NCBI GenBank assembly: GCA_013141015.1
Contig: JABFRT010000054.1
Location: 1-56,131 of the forward strand
Direction of reading: 5' to 3'
Source of the DNA: Hyphomicrobium sp.
GTDB taxonomy: Bacteria; Pseudomonadota; Alphaproteobacteria; Rhizobiales; Hyphomicrobiaceae
DNA: 56,131 bases
How positions within the stretch are numbered: position 1 is the stretch's first letter; every line of letters starts with the position of its first letter. This document shows, in pieces, positions 46,197 through 54,442 of this stretch. Made by a program: the position numbers and the translations under genes. Under the pieces are notes generated by a model, which ran no database searches, was not told the DNA's origin, and worked only from the letters and a program-made list of their open reading frames with translations.

Positions 46197-47276
46197 CTAA
46201 ACGCCACGCCCGGCATCTTTGCCGGTGGCCGGACTGGCGGCCGGTTCGCCATCGCGCTTGGTCTTCGACGCGTCAAACCGCTGACTGGGCGGCACCGCCT
46301 CGGCCTCCGTCACGCCGCCCGTTTCCCGGGCCGCCGTTTCGATCAGCTTACCATCGACAGGCGCGCCGTTGACGTAGGCTTTGCCGTTGACCTTGCCGCT
46401 ATCCTTGCCCTTGGCCCGGCCCGCGCCGGTCATCAGGATGGCGCATAGGCGGGCCAGCGTTTCACGCATCTGGTGGCGATGCACGACCATATCGACCATG
46501 CCGTGCGACAGCAGGTATTCCGAGCGCTGGAACCCGTCGGGCAATTGCTCGCGGATTGTTTGTTGAATAACGCGGGGGCCCGCAAAACAAATGAGAGCGC
46601 CCGGCTCCGCGATGTGAATATCGCCAAGCATGGCATAGGACGCGGTCACGCCGCCCGTCGTTGGGTCGGTCAGGACGACGATATATGGCAAGCGGTTTTC
46701 GCGCAGGCGCTGCACGGCAATCGTCACGCGCGGCATTTGCATGAGGGACAAGATGCCCTCCTGCATGCGCGCGCCGCCCGACGCTGCGAACAGGATGAAT
46801 GGAGCTTTCAAATCGACCGCGCGCAACATGCCGGTGATCAACGCTTCACCGGCCGCCATCCCCAGCGATCCGGCCATAAAGCGGAAATCTTGCACGGCGG
46901 AGACGACTTGGCGGCCTTCCAGCATGCCTTCGCCAACCAGCACCGCATCGTCGAGCTTGGTGTCGGCTTTGGCATCTTTCAAACGGTCCGTGTATTTGCG
47001 GCCGTCGCGGAATTTGAGCGGGTCTTGGGCCACGGCCGGCACCGGCACTATGCGGTACTCACCGCCGTCGAACAGATGGGCGAGGCGCTGATCAGCGGCC
47101 ATGCGCATATGATAGTTCGATCCCGGCACGACGAATTGGTTGGCTTCCAGGTCTTTGTAGAAGACCATCTGGCCACTCTCCGGGCATTTCACCCAAAGGT
47201 TGTCCGGCACGTCGCGTTTCGCGGGTCCCAACAGTCCGCTAATCTTGGGGCGGACGACGTTGTTGATCCAGTTCAC
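46197..47276 (-). CDS. accD: acetyl-CoA carboxylase carboxyltransferase beta subunit
   Basis: AccD transfers the carboxyl group to acetyl-CoA with AccA. The 359-residue protein has the crotonase-like core: [54 protein letters not shown] and [18 protein letters not shown]. The usual four-Cys zinc ribbon is reduced: [20 protein letters not shown] keeps one Cys and VVPGSNYH replaces the second pair. A C-terminal extension of about 50 residues is Gly/Lys/Ala-rich and probably disordered. It lies in the folC-accD-trpA order typical of the group. Confidence 0.95.
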   Translation of the reverse strand: MNWINNVVRPKISGLLGPAKRDVPDNLWVKCPESGQMVFYKDLEANQFVVPGSNYHMRMAADQRLAHLFDGGEYRIVPVPAVAQDPLKFRDGRKYTDRLKDAKADTKLDDAVLVGEGMLEGRQVVSAVQDFRFMAGSLGMAAGEALITGMLRAVDLKAPFILFAASGGARMQEGILSLMQMPRVTIAVQRLRENRLPYIVVLTDPTTGGVTASYAMLGDIHIAEPGALICFAGPRVIQQTIREQLPDGFQRSEYLLSHGMVDMVVHRHQMRETLARLCAILMTGAGRAKGKDSGKVNGKAYVNGAPVDGKLIETAARETGGVTEAEAVPPSQRFDASKTKRDGEPAASPATGKDAGRGV

Positions 47277-47496
47277 TGCGAATGGCTCCTCGTGGGTCGG
47301 GGCGTCTGCCTCAGACCAAATTGCGGCGCATGGGTTATCCGGGCGCTGCCCTTATCTCATGACAGCGGCCTGCTGGCACGCCATCTAGGCCTCGTATTTT
47401 AGCCCCTCGTGCCGCTCCACGCTAGGCTTGCCTTCATGACATATGGGAGCATTGGGGCGCGGGGGAAGCCCTTTTCGTGGATATCGTTGGCCTTGG
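47277..47496. other. gap between trpA and accD
   Basis: About 220 bases with no convincing gene. It probably holds an accD promoter or leader; no recognisable consensus, hairpin or repeat was found. Confidence 0.35.
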
Positions 47497-48324
47497 TCAA
47501 GGCGCGCGCAGTGCCGCACTCAACTCCTTAACCAATCCGAGCACGTCTGGCACCGTGGTCGCGGTGGCTTCTCCCTTAGATCCCAAGGACTTCTCTATCC
47601 TGGCGATCAACGCCGAGCCGACCACGACACCGTCGGCGCCCTTGGCGATGGCCTTGGCCTGGGGCCCGGAACGAACGCCGAACCCGACAACGACGGGCAG
47701 CGGCGTCTGGCTTTTGATGCGGGCCACCTGAGCCGATGCGTCGCTGACGACCGGGGCTGCTGCCCCGGTAATGCCGGTAATCGACACGTAATAAACGAAG
47801 CCCGAGGTATTTTGCAGAACGGCCGGCAAGCGCTTGTCGTCGGTCGTCGGCGTGGCGAGGCGGATGAAATTGAGGCCCGCTTTGACGGCCGGAAGGCACA
47901 GCTCTTCGTCGGCTTCGGGCGGTACATCGACAACAATCAAGCCATCGACGCCAGCGGCCTTGGCGTCAGCCAGAAAGCGGTCGTTGCCGTAAACGTAGAC
48001 CGGGTTGTAGTAGCCCATCAACACGATTGGCGTGGTCTTATCACTGGCGCGGAAATCGCGGACCATGGCCAGCGTCTTGTGCATATTCTGTCCGGCCTTC
48101 AACGCCCGCAGCGATGACGCCTGGATCGCTGGTCCATCGGCCATAGGGTCGGAGAACGGCATGCCAAGCTCGATGATGTCAGCGCCCGCGGCCGGCAACC
48201 CTGCCAGAATTTTGGCGCTCGTCTCAAGATCCGGGTCGCCCGCTGAAATGAACGTCACCAGCGCGGGCCGGTTTTCTTTTTTGAGCTGCGCAAAGCGCGC
48301 GTCGATGCGGGTCGGTTGGGTCAT
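47497..48324 (-). CDS. trpA: tryptophan synthase alpha subunit
   Basis: TrpA cleaves indole-glycerol phosphate to indole, which passes to TrpB. The 275-residue TIM barrel has catalytic Glu52 and Asp63 in [15 protein letters not shown], and [13 protein letters not shown] with the phosphate-binding [12 protein letters not shown]. It is separated from trpB by three plus-strand genes, so it is likely to need its own promoter. accD and folC follow downstream. Confidence 0.96.
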   Translation of the reverse strand: MTQPTRIDARFAQLKKENRPALVTFISAGDPDLETSAKILAGLPAAGADIIELGMPFSDPMADGPAIQASSLRALKAGQNMHKTLAMVRDFRASDKTTPIVLMGYYNPVYVYGNDRFLADAKAAGVDGLIVVDVPPEADEELCLPAVKAGLNFIRLATPTTDDKRLPAVLQNTSGFVYYVSITGITGAAAPVVSDASAQVARIKSQTPLPVVVGFGVRSGPQAKAIAKGADGVVVGSALIARIEKSLGSKGEATATTVPDVLGLVKELSAALRAP

Positions 48325-48456
48325 TGTGGGGATGCCGGAAACCTTGAATATTGAATGAGATCACGGGCACCCTTATCACTCGTTCCGGGCAAGCGGTAGT
48401 GCGACCCCTGGCTTCGGGGCGCGGCTCACGCGCTCCACGGAGATACGGAAAGCGCC

Positions 48457-49233
48457 ATGAACGTGCTTGTGCTCGGCGGCTATGGCTTGATCGGGCTGGA
48501 AATCACCGCGCTGCTGTATCGCCAGGGCCATGCCGTGACGGCGCTTGCCCGGGATGCGGCGCACGGCAGGGCCTTACTGCCGGGCGTGACCTGGATCGGG
48601 ACTGATATCGCGCGGCTCACCACGCCTGCCGCCTGGACGCCGCATCTGGCTGGCATCGATGCGGTCATCAACGCGGCAGGCGCCCTGCAGAGCAGCGGGA
48701 GGGACAACGTCACCGCCGTACAACGCCACGCGATTATGGCGCTGATCCCGGCCTGCACCCAATCCGGCATCTCGAAATTTGTGCAAATCTCCGCGCCCGG
48801 CGCCGCACCCGAGGCCGCAACCGAATTCATGGCAAGCAAAGGTGCCGCCGACGATGCGCTCCGCTTGAGCCCGCTCGATTGGGTGATTTTGAAACCGGGC
48901 CTCGTCATCGCACCAGCAGCTTATGGCGGCACCAGTTTGCTGCGCGCGCTGGCAGCGTTCCCGCTGGTGCAGCCTGTGGTGTTGCCGCATGCCCGCATTC
49001 AAACGGTCGACGTTGCAGATGTTGCGAGCGCCACGGCGCGCGCATTGACTGACGCTGCATTGTCGCGCCAGACGTTTGATCTGGTCGAGCCAACACCTGC
49101 ATCCCTGCAGGATATCGTCCTCAAATTCCGCCGCTGGCTGGGTTTCAAAGCGCCGCTGCGGATGATCGCGCTTCCCAAACCAGTCGCGCACCTTGTCGCC
49201 AAACTTGCCGACGCCGCCGGCCAGCTCGGCTGA
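48457..49233 (+). CDS. NAD(P)-binding SDR-like protein, N-terminal part of a split SDR-DoxX gene
   Basis: 258 residues of an atypical short-chain dehydrogenase fold: nucleotide-binding VLGGYGLIGLEIT at the start, VINAAGALQSSGRDN and a C-terminal VDVADVASATARAL segment. Family members continue past this point as one protein with a DoxX-like membrane domain. Here codon TGA at 49231-49233 follows QLG, exactly where relatives have Trp (LGWRSP), and the next gene starts in the same frame 9 bases later. So this is best seen as the front of a nonsense-split gene. It may be inactive or still make two pieces. Confidence 0.8.
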   Translation: MNVLVLGGYGLIGLEITALLYRQGHAVTALARDAAHGRALLPGVTWIGTDIARLTTPAAWTPHLAGIDAVINAAGALQSSGRDNVTAVQRHAIMALIPACTQSGISKFVQISAPGAAPEAATEFMASKGAADDALRLSPLDWVILKPGLVIAPAAYGGTSLLRALAAFPLVQPVVLPHARIQTVDVADVASATARALTDAALSRQTFDLVEPTPASLQDIVLKFRRWLGFKAPLRMIALPKPVAHLVAKLADAAGQLG

Positions 49234-49242
49234 CGTTCGCCG

Positions 49243-49752
49243 ATGCGCACAACAGCCCTCACCGTTCTTGCAGCTGACGTGGTCGCGGATGCGGGACCTT
49301 GGCAACGCGCGACCGGGCAAACGCTGCGCAGCCTTGACGCAACCTTGGCCCGCCTGCCCTCAACCCGCCAGGAGCGCACCTTCGCACGCATGGAGTTGGC
49401 GTTTCCGCTGCTTGTGGTTCTGTTTGCCGTGTTCTGGATTTTGTCGGGCGTGACCGGCATCGCCCAATGGCCGGCGGCTGTCGCCGTTGTTGCGCCGGTC
49501 CTTGGTGATGGGCTTTCGAAACTCGCCGTCATAGGCGGCGCACTTCTCGACATCGCCATCGGCATCGCCTTGCTGGTCCGCCCCGTGTTCCGCCGTGCAT
49601 GCCTCGCAGCAATCGCGCTCTCACTTATATACTTGGTATCGGGCACCGTTCTGACACCGCACCTATGGGCTGATCCGCTTGGCCCATTTGTGAAGGTCTT
49701 GGCCGTCATCGGCCTTGCGATAGCGCTCGCAGCCCACGCGGAGGACCGCTGA
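49243..49752 (+). CDS. DoxX-like membrane domain, C-terminal part of the split SDR-DoxX gene
   Basis: 169 residues in the same frame as the preceding SDR part. After a short soluble segment (ALTVLAADVVADAGPWQRAT) four hydrophobic helices follow (about residues 50-70, 90-110, 120-140, 148-165), the DoxX-like module with RACLAAIALSLIYLVSGTVL, of which RACLAAIALSLIY is typical. The ATG at 49243 has no clear ribosome-binding site and lies just after the in-frame TGA. The following DUF2269 gene overlaps its stop (GCTGATGG), as usual for this cluster. Confidence 0.72.
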   Translation: MRTTALTVLAADVVADAGPWQRATGQTLRSLDATLARLPSTRQERTFARMELAFPLLVVLFAVFWILSGVTGIAQWPAAVAVVAPVLGDGLSKLAVIGGALLDIAIGIALLVRPVFRRACLAAIALSLIYLVSGTVLTPHLWADPLGPFVKVLAVIGLAIALAAHAEDR

Positions 49753-50240
49753 TGGCCGTCTTGCAAGCCGATTGGCTGCACATACTGCGAGTGCTACACA
49801 TTCTCGGCGCCACGGTCCTGCTTGGCACGGGCGCCGGCATCGCGTTTTTCATGGTCATGGCCAACCGCACGCGCGATCCGAAAATTATCGCTCACACAGC
49901 CCAGACCGTGGTCATCGCCGACTTCATTTTCACGGCAGCCGCTGTCATCGCACAACCATTTACCGGCGCGCTGCTCGCCAACGCTATGGGCTGGAAATTG
50001 AACGAGCCGTGGATTGCGCTGTCGCTGGCGCTCTACGTTGTCACGGGGCTGTTCTGGCTGCCGGTTGTTTGGATACAAATGCAATTGCGCAACCTCGCAG
50101 CCGCCGCAGATCGCGACGGCACGGCGCTGCCCGCGCGCTACGACAGACTGTTTCGCATCTGGTTCTTTTGCGGTTTTCCAGCCTTCGCCGCCGTGCTCGC
50201 CATTCTCTGGCTGATGGTATCGCGGCCAACCTTCGGGTAA
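49752..50240 (+). CDS. DUF2269 family membrane protein
   Basis: 162 residues with four predicted spans (about 12-32, 52-72, 86-105, 140-158) and the family opening LHILRVLHILGATVLLGTGA. Function is unknown; the gene regularly follows SDR-DoxX genes, as here, with one-base overlap of stop and start. His and Arg in the first helices could bind a cofactor, but none is proven. It converges on trpB with only 9 bases between stops. Confidence 0.85.
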   Translation: MAVLQADWLHILRVLHILGATVLLGTGAGIAFFMVMANRTRDPKIIAHTAQTVVIADFIFTAAAVIAQPFTGALLANAMGWKLNEPWIALSLALYVVTGLFWLPVVWIQMQLRNLAAAADRDGTALPARYDRLFRIWFFCGFPAFAAVLAILWLMVSRPTFG

Positions 50241-50249
50241 GCCGGAAAC

Positions 50250-51491
50250 CTAGATCTTCATTCCCAGAGCCTTGGCGACCGTGAACAAATCCTTGTCGCC
50301 GCGGCCGCACAAGTTCATGACCAGCAGATTGTCCTTCGGCAGCGCCGGCGCCAGCTTGATCACATGAGCCAGCGCGTGGCTTGGCTCGAGTGCCGGGATA
50401 ATCCCTTCGAGCCGCGTACACAGCTGCAACGCGCCAAGCGCCTCCTTGTCGGTGATCGCCACGTAATTCACCCGGCCGTTTGTCTTTAGCCAGGCATGCT
50501 CCGGCCCGACGCCCGGATAATCGAGACCCGCCGAAATCGAATGACCCTCGAGAATCTGCCCGTCTGAATCCTGCAGCAAATAGGTGCGGTTGCCGTGCAG
50601 CACGCCGGGCGTGCCGCCGGTCATCGACGCGGCGTGGCCGTTCTCGACATCAAGACCGTGACCACCGGCTTCAACGCCGTAGATCGCCACATCCTTGTCG
50701 TCGAGGAACGGATGGAACAATCCAATCGCGTTCGATCCACCGCCGATGCAGGCAACCAGCGTATCTGGCAAGCGGCCTTCAGCAGCCATCATCTGTTCGC
50801 GGGTTTCCTTGCCGATGATCGACTGGAAATCGCGGACCATCGCCGGATAGGGGTGCGGTCCTGCCGCCGTGCCGATCAGATAATAAGTGTCATGCACGTT
50901 GGTCACCCAATCGCGCAGCGCTTCGTTCATTGCGTCTTTGAGCGTGCCAGCCCCCGCCGTCACCGGATTAAGCTTGGCGCCCAACAGCTTCATGCGCGCA
51001 ACGTTTGGCGCCTGACGCTCGATATCGAGCGCGCCCATGTAGATTTCACACGGCAGACCATACTTCGCGCATACGGTCGCAACCGCGACGCCGTGCTGGC
51101 CAGCACCTGTCTCAGCGATGATGCGCGTCTTGCCCATGCGCATGGCCAGCAGGATTTGGCCCAGGCAATTGTTGATCTTGTGCGAGCCGGTGTGGTTGAG
51201 CTCATCGCGCTTGAAGTAGATCTTCGCGCCGCCCAATTCCTTGGTCATCCGCTCGGCGAAATAGAGCGGGCTCGGCCGACCAGCGTAATGCAGATTGAGA
51301 TGATCGATCTCGGCCTGGAATGTAGGATCGGCCTTCGCCGCATCATAGGCGCGCTCAAGATCCAGGATCAGCGGCATCAAGGTTTCAGCAACAAAGCGTC
51401 CGCCGAACAGGCCGAAAAAGCCTTTGTCGTCGGGGCCGCTCCTATAGCTGTTGAGTTTGGCTTCGCCCGATTTCTGCGTCTTCGTCGCCAT
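50250..51491 (-). CDS. trpB: tryptophan synthase beta subunit
   Basis: TrpB joins indole and serine with PLP. The 413-residue protein has the PLP Lys105 in [15 protein letters not shown], the substrate-binding [16 protein letters not shown] and the C-terminal glycine-rich loop [15 protein letters not shown]. Length and motifs are normal. It lies 68 bases downstream of trpF on the same strand and is separated from trpA by the plus-strand SDR/DoxX/DUF2269 group. Confidence 0.97.
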   Translation of the reverse strand: MATKTQKSGEAKLNSYRSGPDDKGFFGLFGGRFVAETLMPLILDLERAYDAAKADPTFQAEIDHLNLHYAGRPSPLYFAERMTKELGGAKIYFKRDELNHTGSHKINNCLGQILLAMRMGKTRIIAETGAGQHGVAVATVCAKYGLPCEIYMGALDIERQAPNVARMKLLGAKLNPVTAGAGTLKDAMNEALRDWVTNVHDTYYLIGTAAGPHPYPAMVRDFQSIIGKETREQMMAAEGRLPDTLVACIGGGSNAIGLFHPFLDDKDVAIYGVEAGGHGLDVENGHAASMTGGTPGVLHGNRTYLLQDSDGQILEGHSISAGLDYPGVGPEHAWLKTNGRVNYVAITDKEALGALQLCTRLEGIIPALEPSHALAHVIKLAPALPKDNLLVMNLCGRGDKDLFTVAKALGMKI

Positions 51492-51559
51492 CTTCTCGTG
51501 TCCTCGGAGTGAGCCCCCTCGCCCCGTCGCACTTCATTCAGCGATGTGGAGAGGAAATG

Positions 51560-52216
51560 CTATGGAAATTGCTTAGCGGTCTTTACAGCGTGAAGGAAGC
51601 GGCGGATCAACTCGGGGTCTTTGACGCCCGGCGCGCTTTCGACCCCCGACGACACATCGACCGCGTGCGCCCCGGTCTGGCGGATCGCTGCCGCGACATT
51701 GTCTGGCGTCAATCCGCCCGACAACATGAAGGGTACGCGGTCCGACACCTCGGCGATCATATTCCAATCAAACACCAAACCGTTGCCGCCCGGCAGCGCA
51801 TCCGGCTCTTTCGGCGGCTTGGCATCAAACAAAATGAGACGCGCGGCGCTGACATAATCGAGGGCGCGCACCGTGTCGTCGCGCGTGCCGACCGCAATCG
51901 CCTTGATCAGCGGTAGCTGAAACAGCTTGGCAATCCCGGCCACCCGCTCCGGCGTCTCATGGCCGTGCAGCTGGATCATATCGGGCGAAACTGCGTCGAT
52001 AATTTCGCCAAGCTCTTCGTCATCGGCATCAACCACCAGCGCGACAACCTTGGCGTGGCCCCGCGCACGCGCGGCCAACCGGGCCGCCGTCGCGATATCA
52101 ACGTTGCGCGGACTCTTGCCAAAGAACACGAGCCCGATATAACGCGCACCACCTTCAAGCGCCGCATCTAAGGCCGCGTCGGTTTTGATACCGCAAATTT
52201 TTGCGCCAGCTGTCAT
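51560..52216 (-). CDS. trpF: phosphoribosylanthranilate isomerase
   Basis: TrpF isomerises PRA to CdRP. The 218-residue TIM barrel has catalytic Cys in KICGIKTDAALD (Cys near residue 8) and Asp in VDVSSGVESAPGVKD, plus LSGGLTPDNVAAAI for phosphate binding. A tandem repeat lies directly upstream (52227-52280) in its leader. It is the first gene of the trpF-trpB pair. Confidence 0.95.
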   Translation of the reverse strand: MTAGAKICGIKTDAALDAALEGGARYIGLVFFGKSPRNVDIATAARLAARARGHAKVVALVVDADDEELGEIIDAVSPDMIQLHGHETPERVAGIAKLFQLPLIKAIAVGTRDDTVRALDYVSAARLILFDAKPPKEPDALPGGNGLVFDWNMIAEVSDRVPFMLSGGLTPDNVAAAIRQTGAHAVDVSSGVESAPGVKDPELIRRFLHAVKTAKQFP

Positions 52217-52226
52217 CAGCGCTCAC

Positions 52227-52280
52227 CTAATCCAGGGGCCCCGTCTAATCCAGGGACCAAGTCTAATCCAGGGGCCAAGC
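52227..52280. repeat. 18-bp tandem repeat, three copies
   Basis: CTAATCCAGGGGCCCCGT (52227), CTAATCCAGGGACCAAGT (52245) and CTAATCCAGGGGCCAAGC (52263). It fills the gap of 67 bases between the trpF start and the stop of the small membrane protein gene, so it forms the trpF 5-prime leader. Slippage could change its length. Confidence 0.85.
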
Positions 52281-52283
52281 GTT

Positions 52284-52520
52284 TCACGCCGTTGGTTTGC
52301 CGGCAAGGCGGCGTTTTTGCCAACGTTTGAGCGCGATCAACGTCCAGACCGCCTCAACCACACCGAACGGCCACGCACCCGGCACCAGAAAGCCGTAAAC
52401 TGACGACAGCGCGCAACAGATTGCAAAGCCCAGAATGCACCACGCACTCACGTCTTCGAACGCATAGAACACCAGCATCGCAGTGACGGACGCAAGCCCA
52501 AATAGCGTCAGCGCATCCAT
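52284..52520 (-). CDS. small conserved membrane protein
   Basis: 78 residues from the ATG at 52520, with AAGGGATGG about 10 bases ahead. Three hydrophobic segments (about 4-22, 26-44 and 50-65: ALTLFGLASVTAMLVFYAF, AWCILGFAICCALSSVYGF, WPFGVVEAVWTLIAL) are followed by a basic tail KRWQKRRLAG. Similar small proteins occur in Hyphomicrobiales, but no function is known. It lies 31 bases below lapA and probably shares its transcript. Confidence 0.7.
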   Translation of the reverse strand: MDALTLFGLASVTAMLVFYAFEDVSAWCILGFAICCALSSVYGFLVPGAWPFGVVEAVWTLIALKRWQKRRLAGKPTA

Positions 52521-52551
52521 GGTGCCGCCATCCCTTCTACAAGCGGCGCAC

Positions 52552-52923
52552 TCATCGCCCGGCAATCGCCAATGCCTTTGGTGCAGAGGCGTTCGCAGCG
52601 ACGCCCGAACTGATGTTGGCATCGCGTTCCCGCGCCAAACGATCCGCTTCGGCCTGGAAACGCTGGGCGCGCTGGCCCTGCGTGCGGGCTGTGCGGCGCC
52701 AGCGGCTCTGGCCCATCCACGTCGCCATGCCACCAAGGATCACACCAAGCACGAGGCTGCCGAGCAGATAGGCATAGAACGGCAGCTGCACGGACAGCGC
52801 CGGCGTTTCCGGCCGGAATGGATCAAGGATCAACTGCACCGGATGTCGGTTCGACACCGCAATCGCCACAAGCGCCGCGCCAAGCGGAAATGCGATCAGC
52901 AACGATATGATACGCCTCAACAC
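52552..52923 (-). CDS. lapA: LapA-domain (DUF1049) membrane protein
   Basis: LapA helps assemble lipopolysaccharide in E. coli, together with LapB. The GTG start at 52923 with GAGG 8 bases ahead is preferred; it gives 123 residues with two spans (about 6-26 and 46-68: IISLLIAFPLGAALVAIAV, PFYAYLLGSLVLGVILGGM) and a coiled, Arg/Gln-rich C-terminal region. An earlier ATG at 53073 would translate a repeat element and is rejected. It is downstream of ihfB, the usual order. Confidence 0.85.
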   Translation of the reverse strand: MLRRIISLLIAFPLGAALVAIAVSNRHPVQLILDPFRPETPALSVQLPFYAYLLGSLVLGVILGGMATWMGQSRWRRTARTQGQRAQRFQAEADRLARERDANISSGVAANASAPKALAIAGR

Positions 52924-52991
52924 GACCGACACCTCATGTTCGCCTACCGATACGAGACCAGAAAAATGGTCACGCGGAAACGGATGCACTT

Positions 52992-53146
52992 CACCTCTCC
53001 CTTGGGGAGAGGATGTCCCGAAGGGACAGGTGAGGGGTCTGCTGCAATGGTGGTGCAGCGGCAAGCCCCTCATCCGCCCCGCTTGCTTTGGCGCTGCCGC
53101 GCCGAGCGGGGCACCTTCTCCCTATGGGAGAAGGAATCCCTTCAAT
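52992..53146. repeat. complex palindromic repeat between lapA and ihfB
   Basis: Three inverted repeats in 155 bases: CCTCTCCC/GGGAGAGG (52994-53012), GTCCC-GAA-GGGAC (53014-53026), and GCCCCGCT/AGCGGGGC (53076-53112), closing with CCTTCTCCC/GGGAGAAGG (53114-53134). Such hairpin clusters are typical of mobile, non-autonomous repeats (REP-like). The last bases overlap the stop of ihfB, and the element could act as a transcription terminator or attenuator. Confidence 0.75.
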
Positions 53147-53435
53147 GCTGGCTCTTGCCTTTATTCAAGCGGTCGCGCAGTTCCTTGCCGGTTTTGAAAA
53201 ACGGCACGAACTTTTCCGCCACCGACACCGTGGTTCCAGTCCGCGGATTGCGGCCCTGACGCGCGGCGCGATGCTTCACGGTGAACGCGCCGAAACCGCG
53301 CAGCTCAACCCGGTCTCCGCGCGCCAGCGCATCGACGATTTCGTCAAAGATAACGTTCACGATCCGCTCGACATCGCGATGATAGAGATGCGGATGGGTC
53401 GTGGCGATCTTCTGTACCAGCTCTGACTTGATCAC
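53142..53435 (-). CDS. ihfB: integration host factor beta subunit
   Basis: IHF-beta, a DNA-bending protein with IHF-alpha. The 97-residue protein has the HU/IHF fold: [44 protein letters not shown] (core [19 protein letters not shown]) and the sequence [17 protein letters not shown]. The proline that intercalates is in GRNPRTG. The last residues (NKGKSQH) differ from usual and reach the repeat element, so the C-terminus may have been altered. It lies 32 bases below sppA. Confidence 0.95.
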   Translation of the reverse strand: MIKSELVQKIATTHPHLYHRDVERIVNVIFDEIVDALARGDRVELRGFGAFTVKHRAARQGRNPRTGTTVSVAEKFVPFFKTGKELRDRLNKGKSQH

Positions 53436-53467
53436 GTTTCGCTCCCCAGCTTAGCGATCAATTTTCT

Positions 53468-54442
53468 TTATTTTTCAGAAGGATGCCAAACGGAAAGCAG
53501 ACCGTCAAGGCCAAGAGTGGAAAATGAGCCGCTGTTGAACAGCCGGTTGGCCAGTTGCCCGGCGTCGGCCCCGAATACAGCGCCTATGGCGCGCGAGGTC
53601 AGCGACCCCAGGCCCAGGCCGAACCGGCTCTCGGAGGACTTTGGCTTCCAATCGACGACTTTGGCGTCCTTGTCGATTTTCTTGACGTCCTTCAACCATG
53701 CAACCGCTTCGTCCTCGCCGCCGATCTGATCGACCAGTTTGGCGGCCAGCGCCTCACGGCCTGAGAAAATGCGCCCGTCGACAAGGCCCTGAACCTCGGC
53801 TGGCTTGATTCCGCGCCGCGTCTCAACCAGGCCAAGGAACCACTTGAAGCCGTCCGCCACCATGCCTTCGGTGACCTTGCGGCCGCCCTCGGTCAACGGC
53901 TCGAATGGCGACGGCGAGGCTTTCAACGGGCCGCTTTTGACCTCGTTCACCTTGACGCCGAACTTGTCGAGCAGTTGCACGAATTCCGGCCACTGCACGA
54001 TCACGCCGACCGAACCCGTAATGGTATTGCCGCGCGCCACGATATGATCGGTGGCGAGGCCGACGATATACCCGGCTGACGCCGCAACCGTGCCAAACTG
54101 GGCGACCAGCGGCTTCTTTTTCGAGAGTTCGCGCAGACCTTCGTACAGCGCTTCGCCGCCCGTGGTCGTGCCGCCGGGGCTGTTAATGTACAGCAGTACG
54201 CCGGACACGTTTTCGGCGTCTGCGATCTCTTTCAGCATTTTCAGCTGATCGCGGTCTTCGCTGATCATGCCGTCAATAGCGATGCGGGCGATCTGCTTCT
54301 TGCCCGACAGCGCGTCGAGTTTATCGCCGCCAAAGCTCAACGCGCCGATCGCCAGCGCAAGGCCCGCAATGCCGGCCGCGCGCCAGAACGAGACAGACCG
54401 GCGCAAGCGGCGGCGATCAAGAACGGTTTCAGTTTCAAGCAC
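53468..54442 (-). CDS. sppA: signal peptide peptidase SppA
   Basis: SppA is a membrane-bound serine protease (S49 family) that degrades cleaved signal peptides. The GTG at 54442 gives 324 residues beginning VLETETVLDRRRLRRSVSFW, then a membrane span (AAGIAGLALAIGALSF). The family Ser is in FGTVAASAGYIVGLATD and the general-base Lys region is VKSGPLKASPSPFEP. The coding region is complete, but its usual upstream DNA is replaced by the transposase end; an ATG at 54469 would read into transposase-antisense DNA, so the start is not certain. ihfB and lapA follow downstream. Confidence 0.9.
   Translation of the reverse strand: MLETETVLDRRRLRRSVSFWRAAGIAGLALAIGALSFGGDKLDALSGKKQIARIAIDGMISEDRDQLKMLKEIADAENVSGVLLYINSPGGTTTGGEALYEGLRELSKKKPLVAQFGTVAASAGYIVGLATDHIVARGNTITGSVGVIVQWPEFVQLLDKFGVKVNEVKSGPLKASPSPFEPLTEGGRKVTEGMVADGFKWFLGLVETRRGIKPAEVQGLVDGRIFSGREALAAKLVDQIGGEDEAVAWLKDVKKIDKDAKVVDWKPKSSESRFGLGLGSLTSRAIGAVFGADAGQLANRLFNSGSFSTLGLDGLLSVWHPSEK

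Noticed and set aside
46473-47402. 309-codon plus-strand frame over accD
   Set aside because: Antisense shadow of accD.
50595-51512. 305-codon plus-strand frame over trpB
   Set aside because: Antisense shadow of trpB.
52924-53073. Longer N-terminus for LapA
   Set aside because: The extra residues translate a palindromic repeat.
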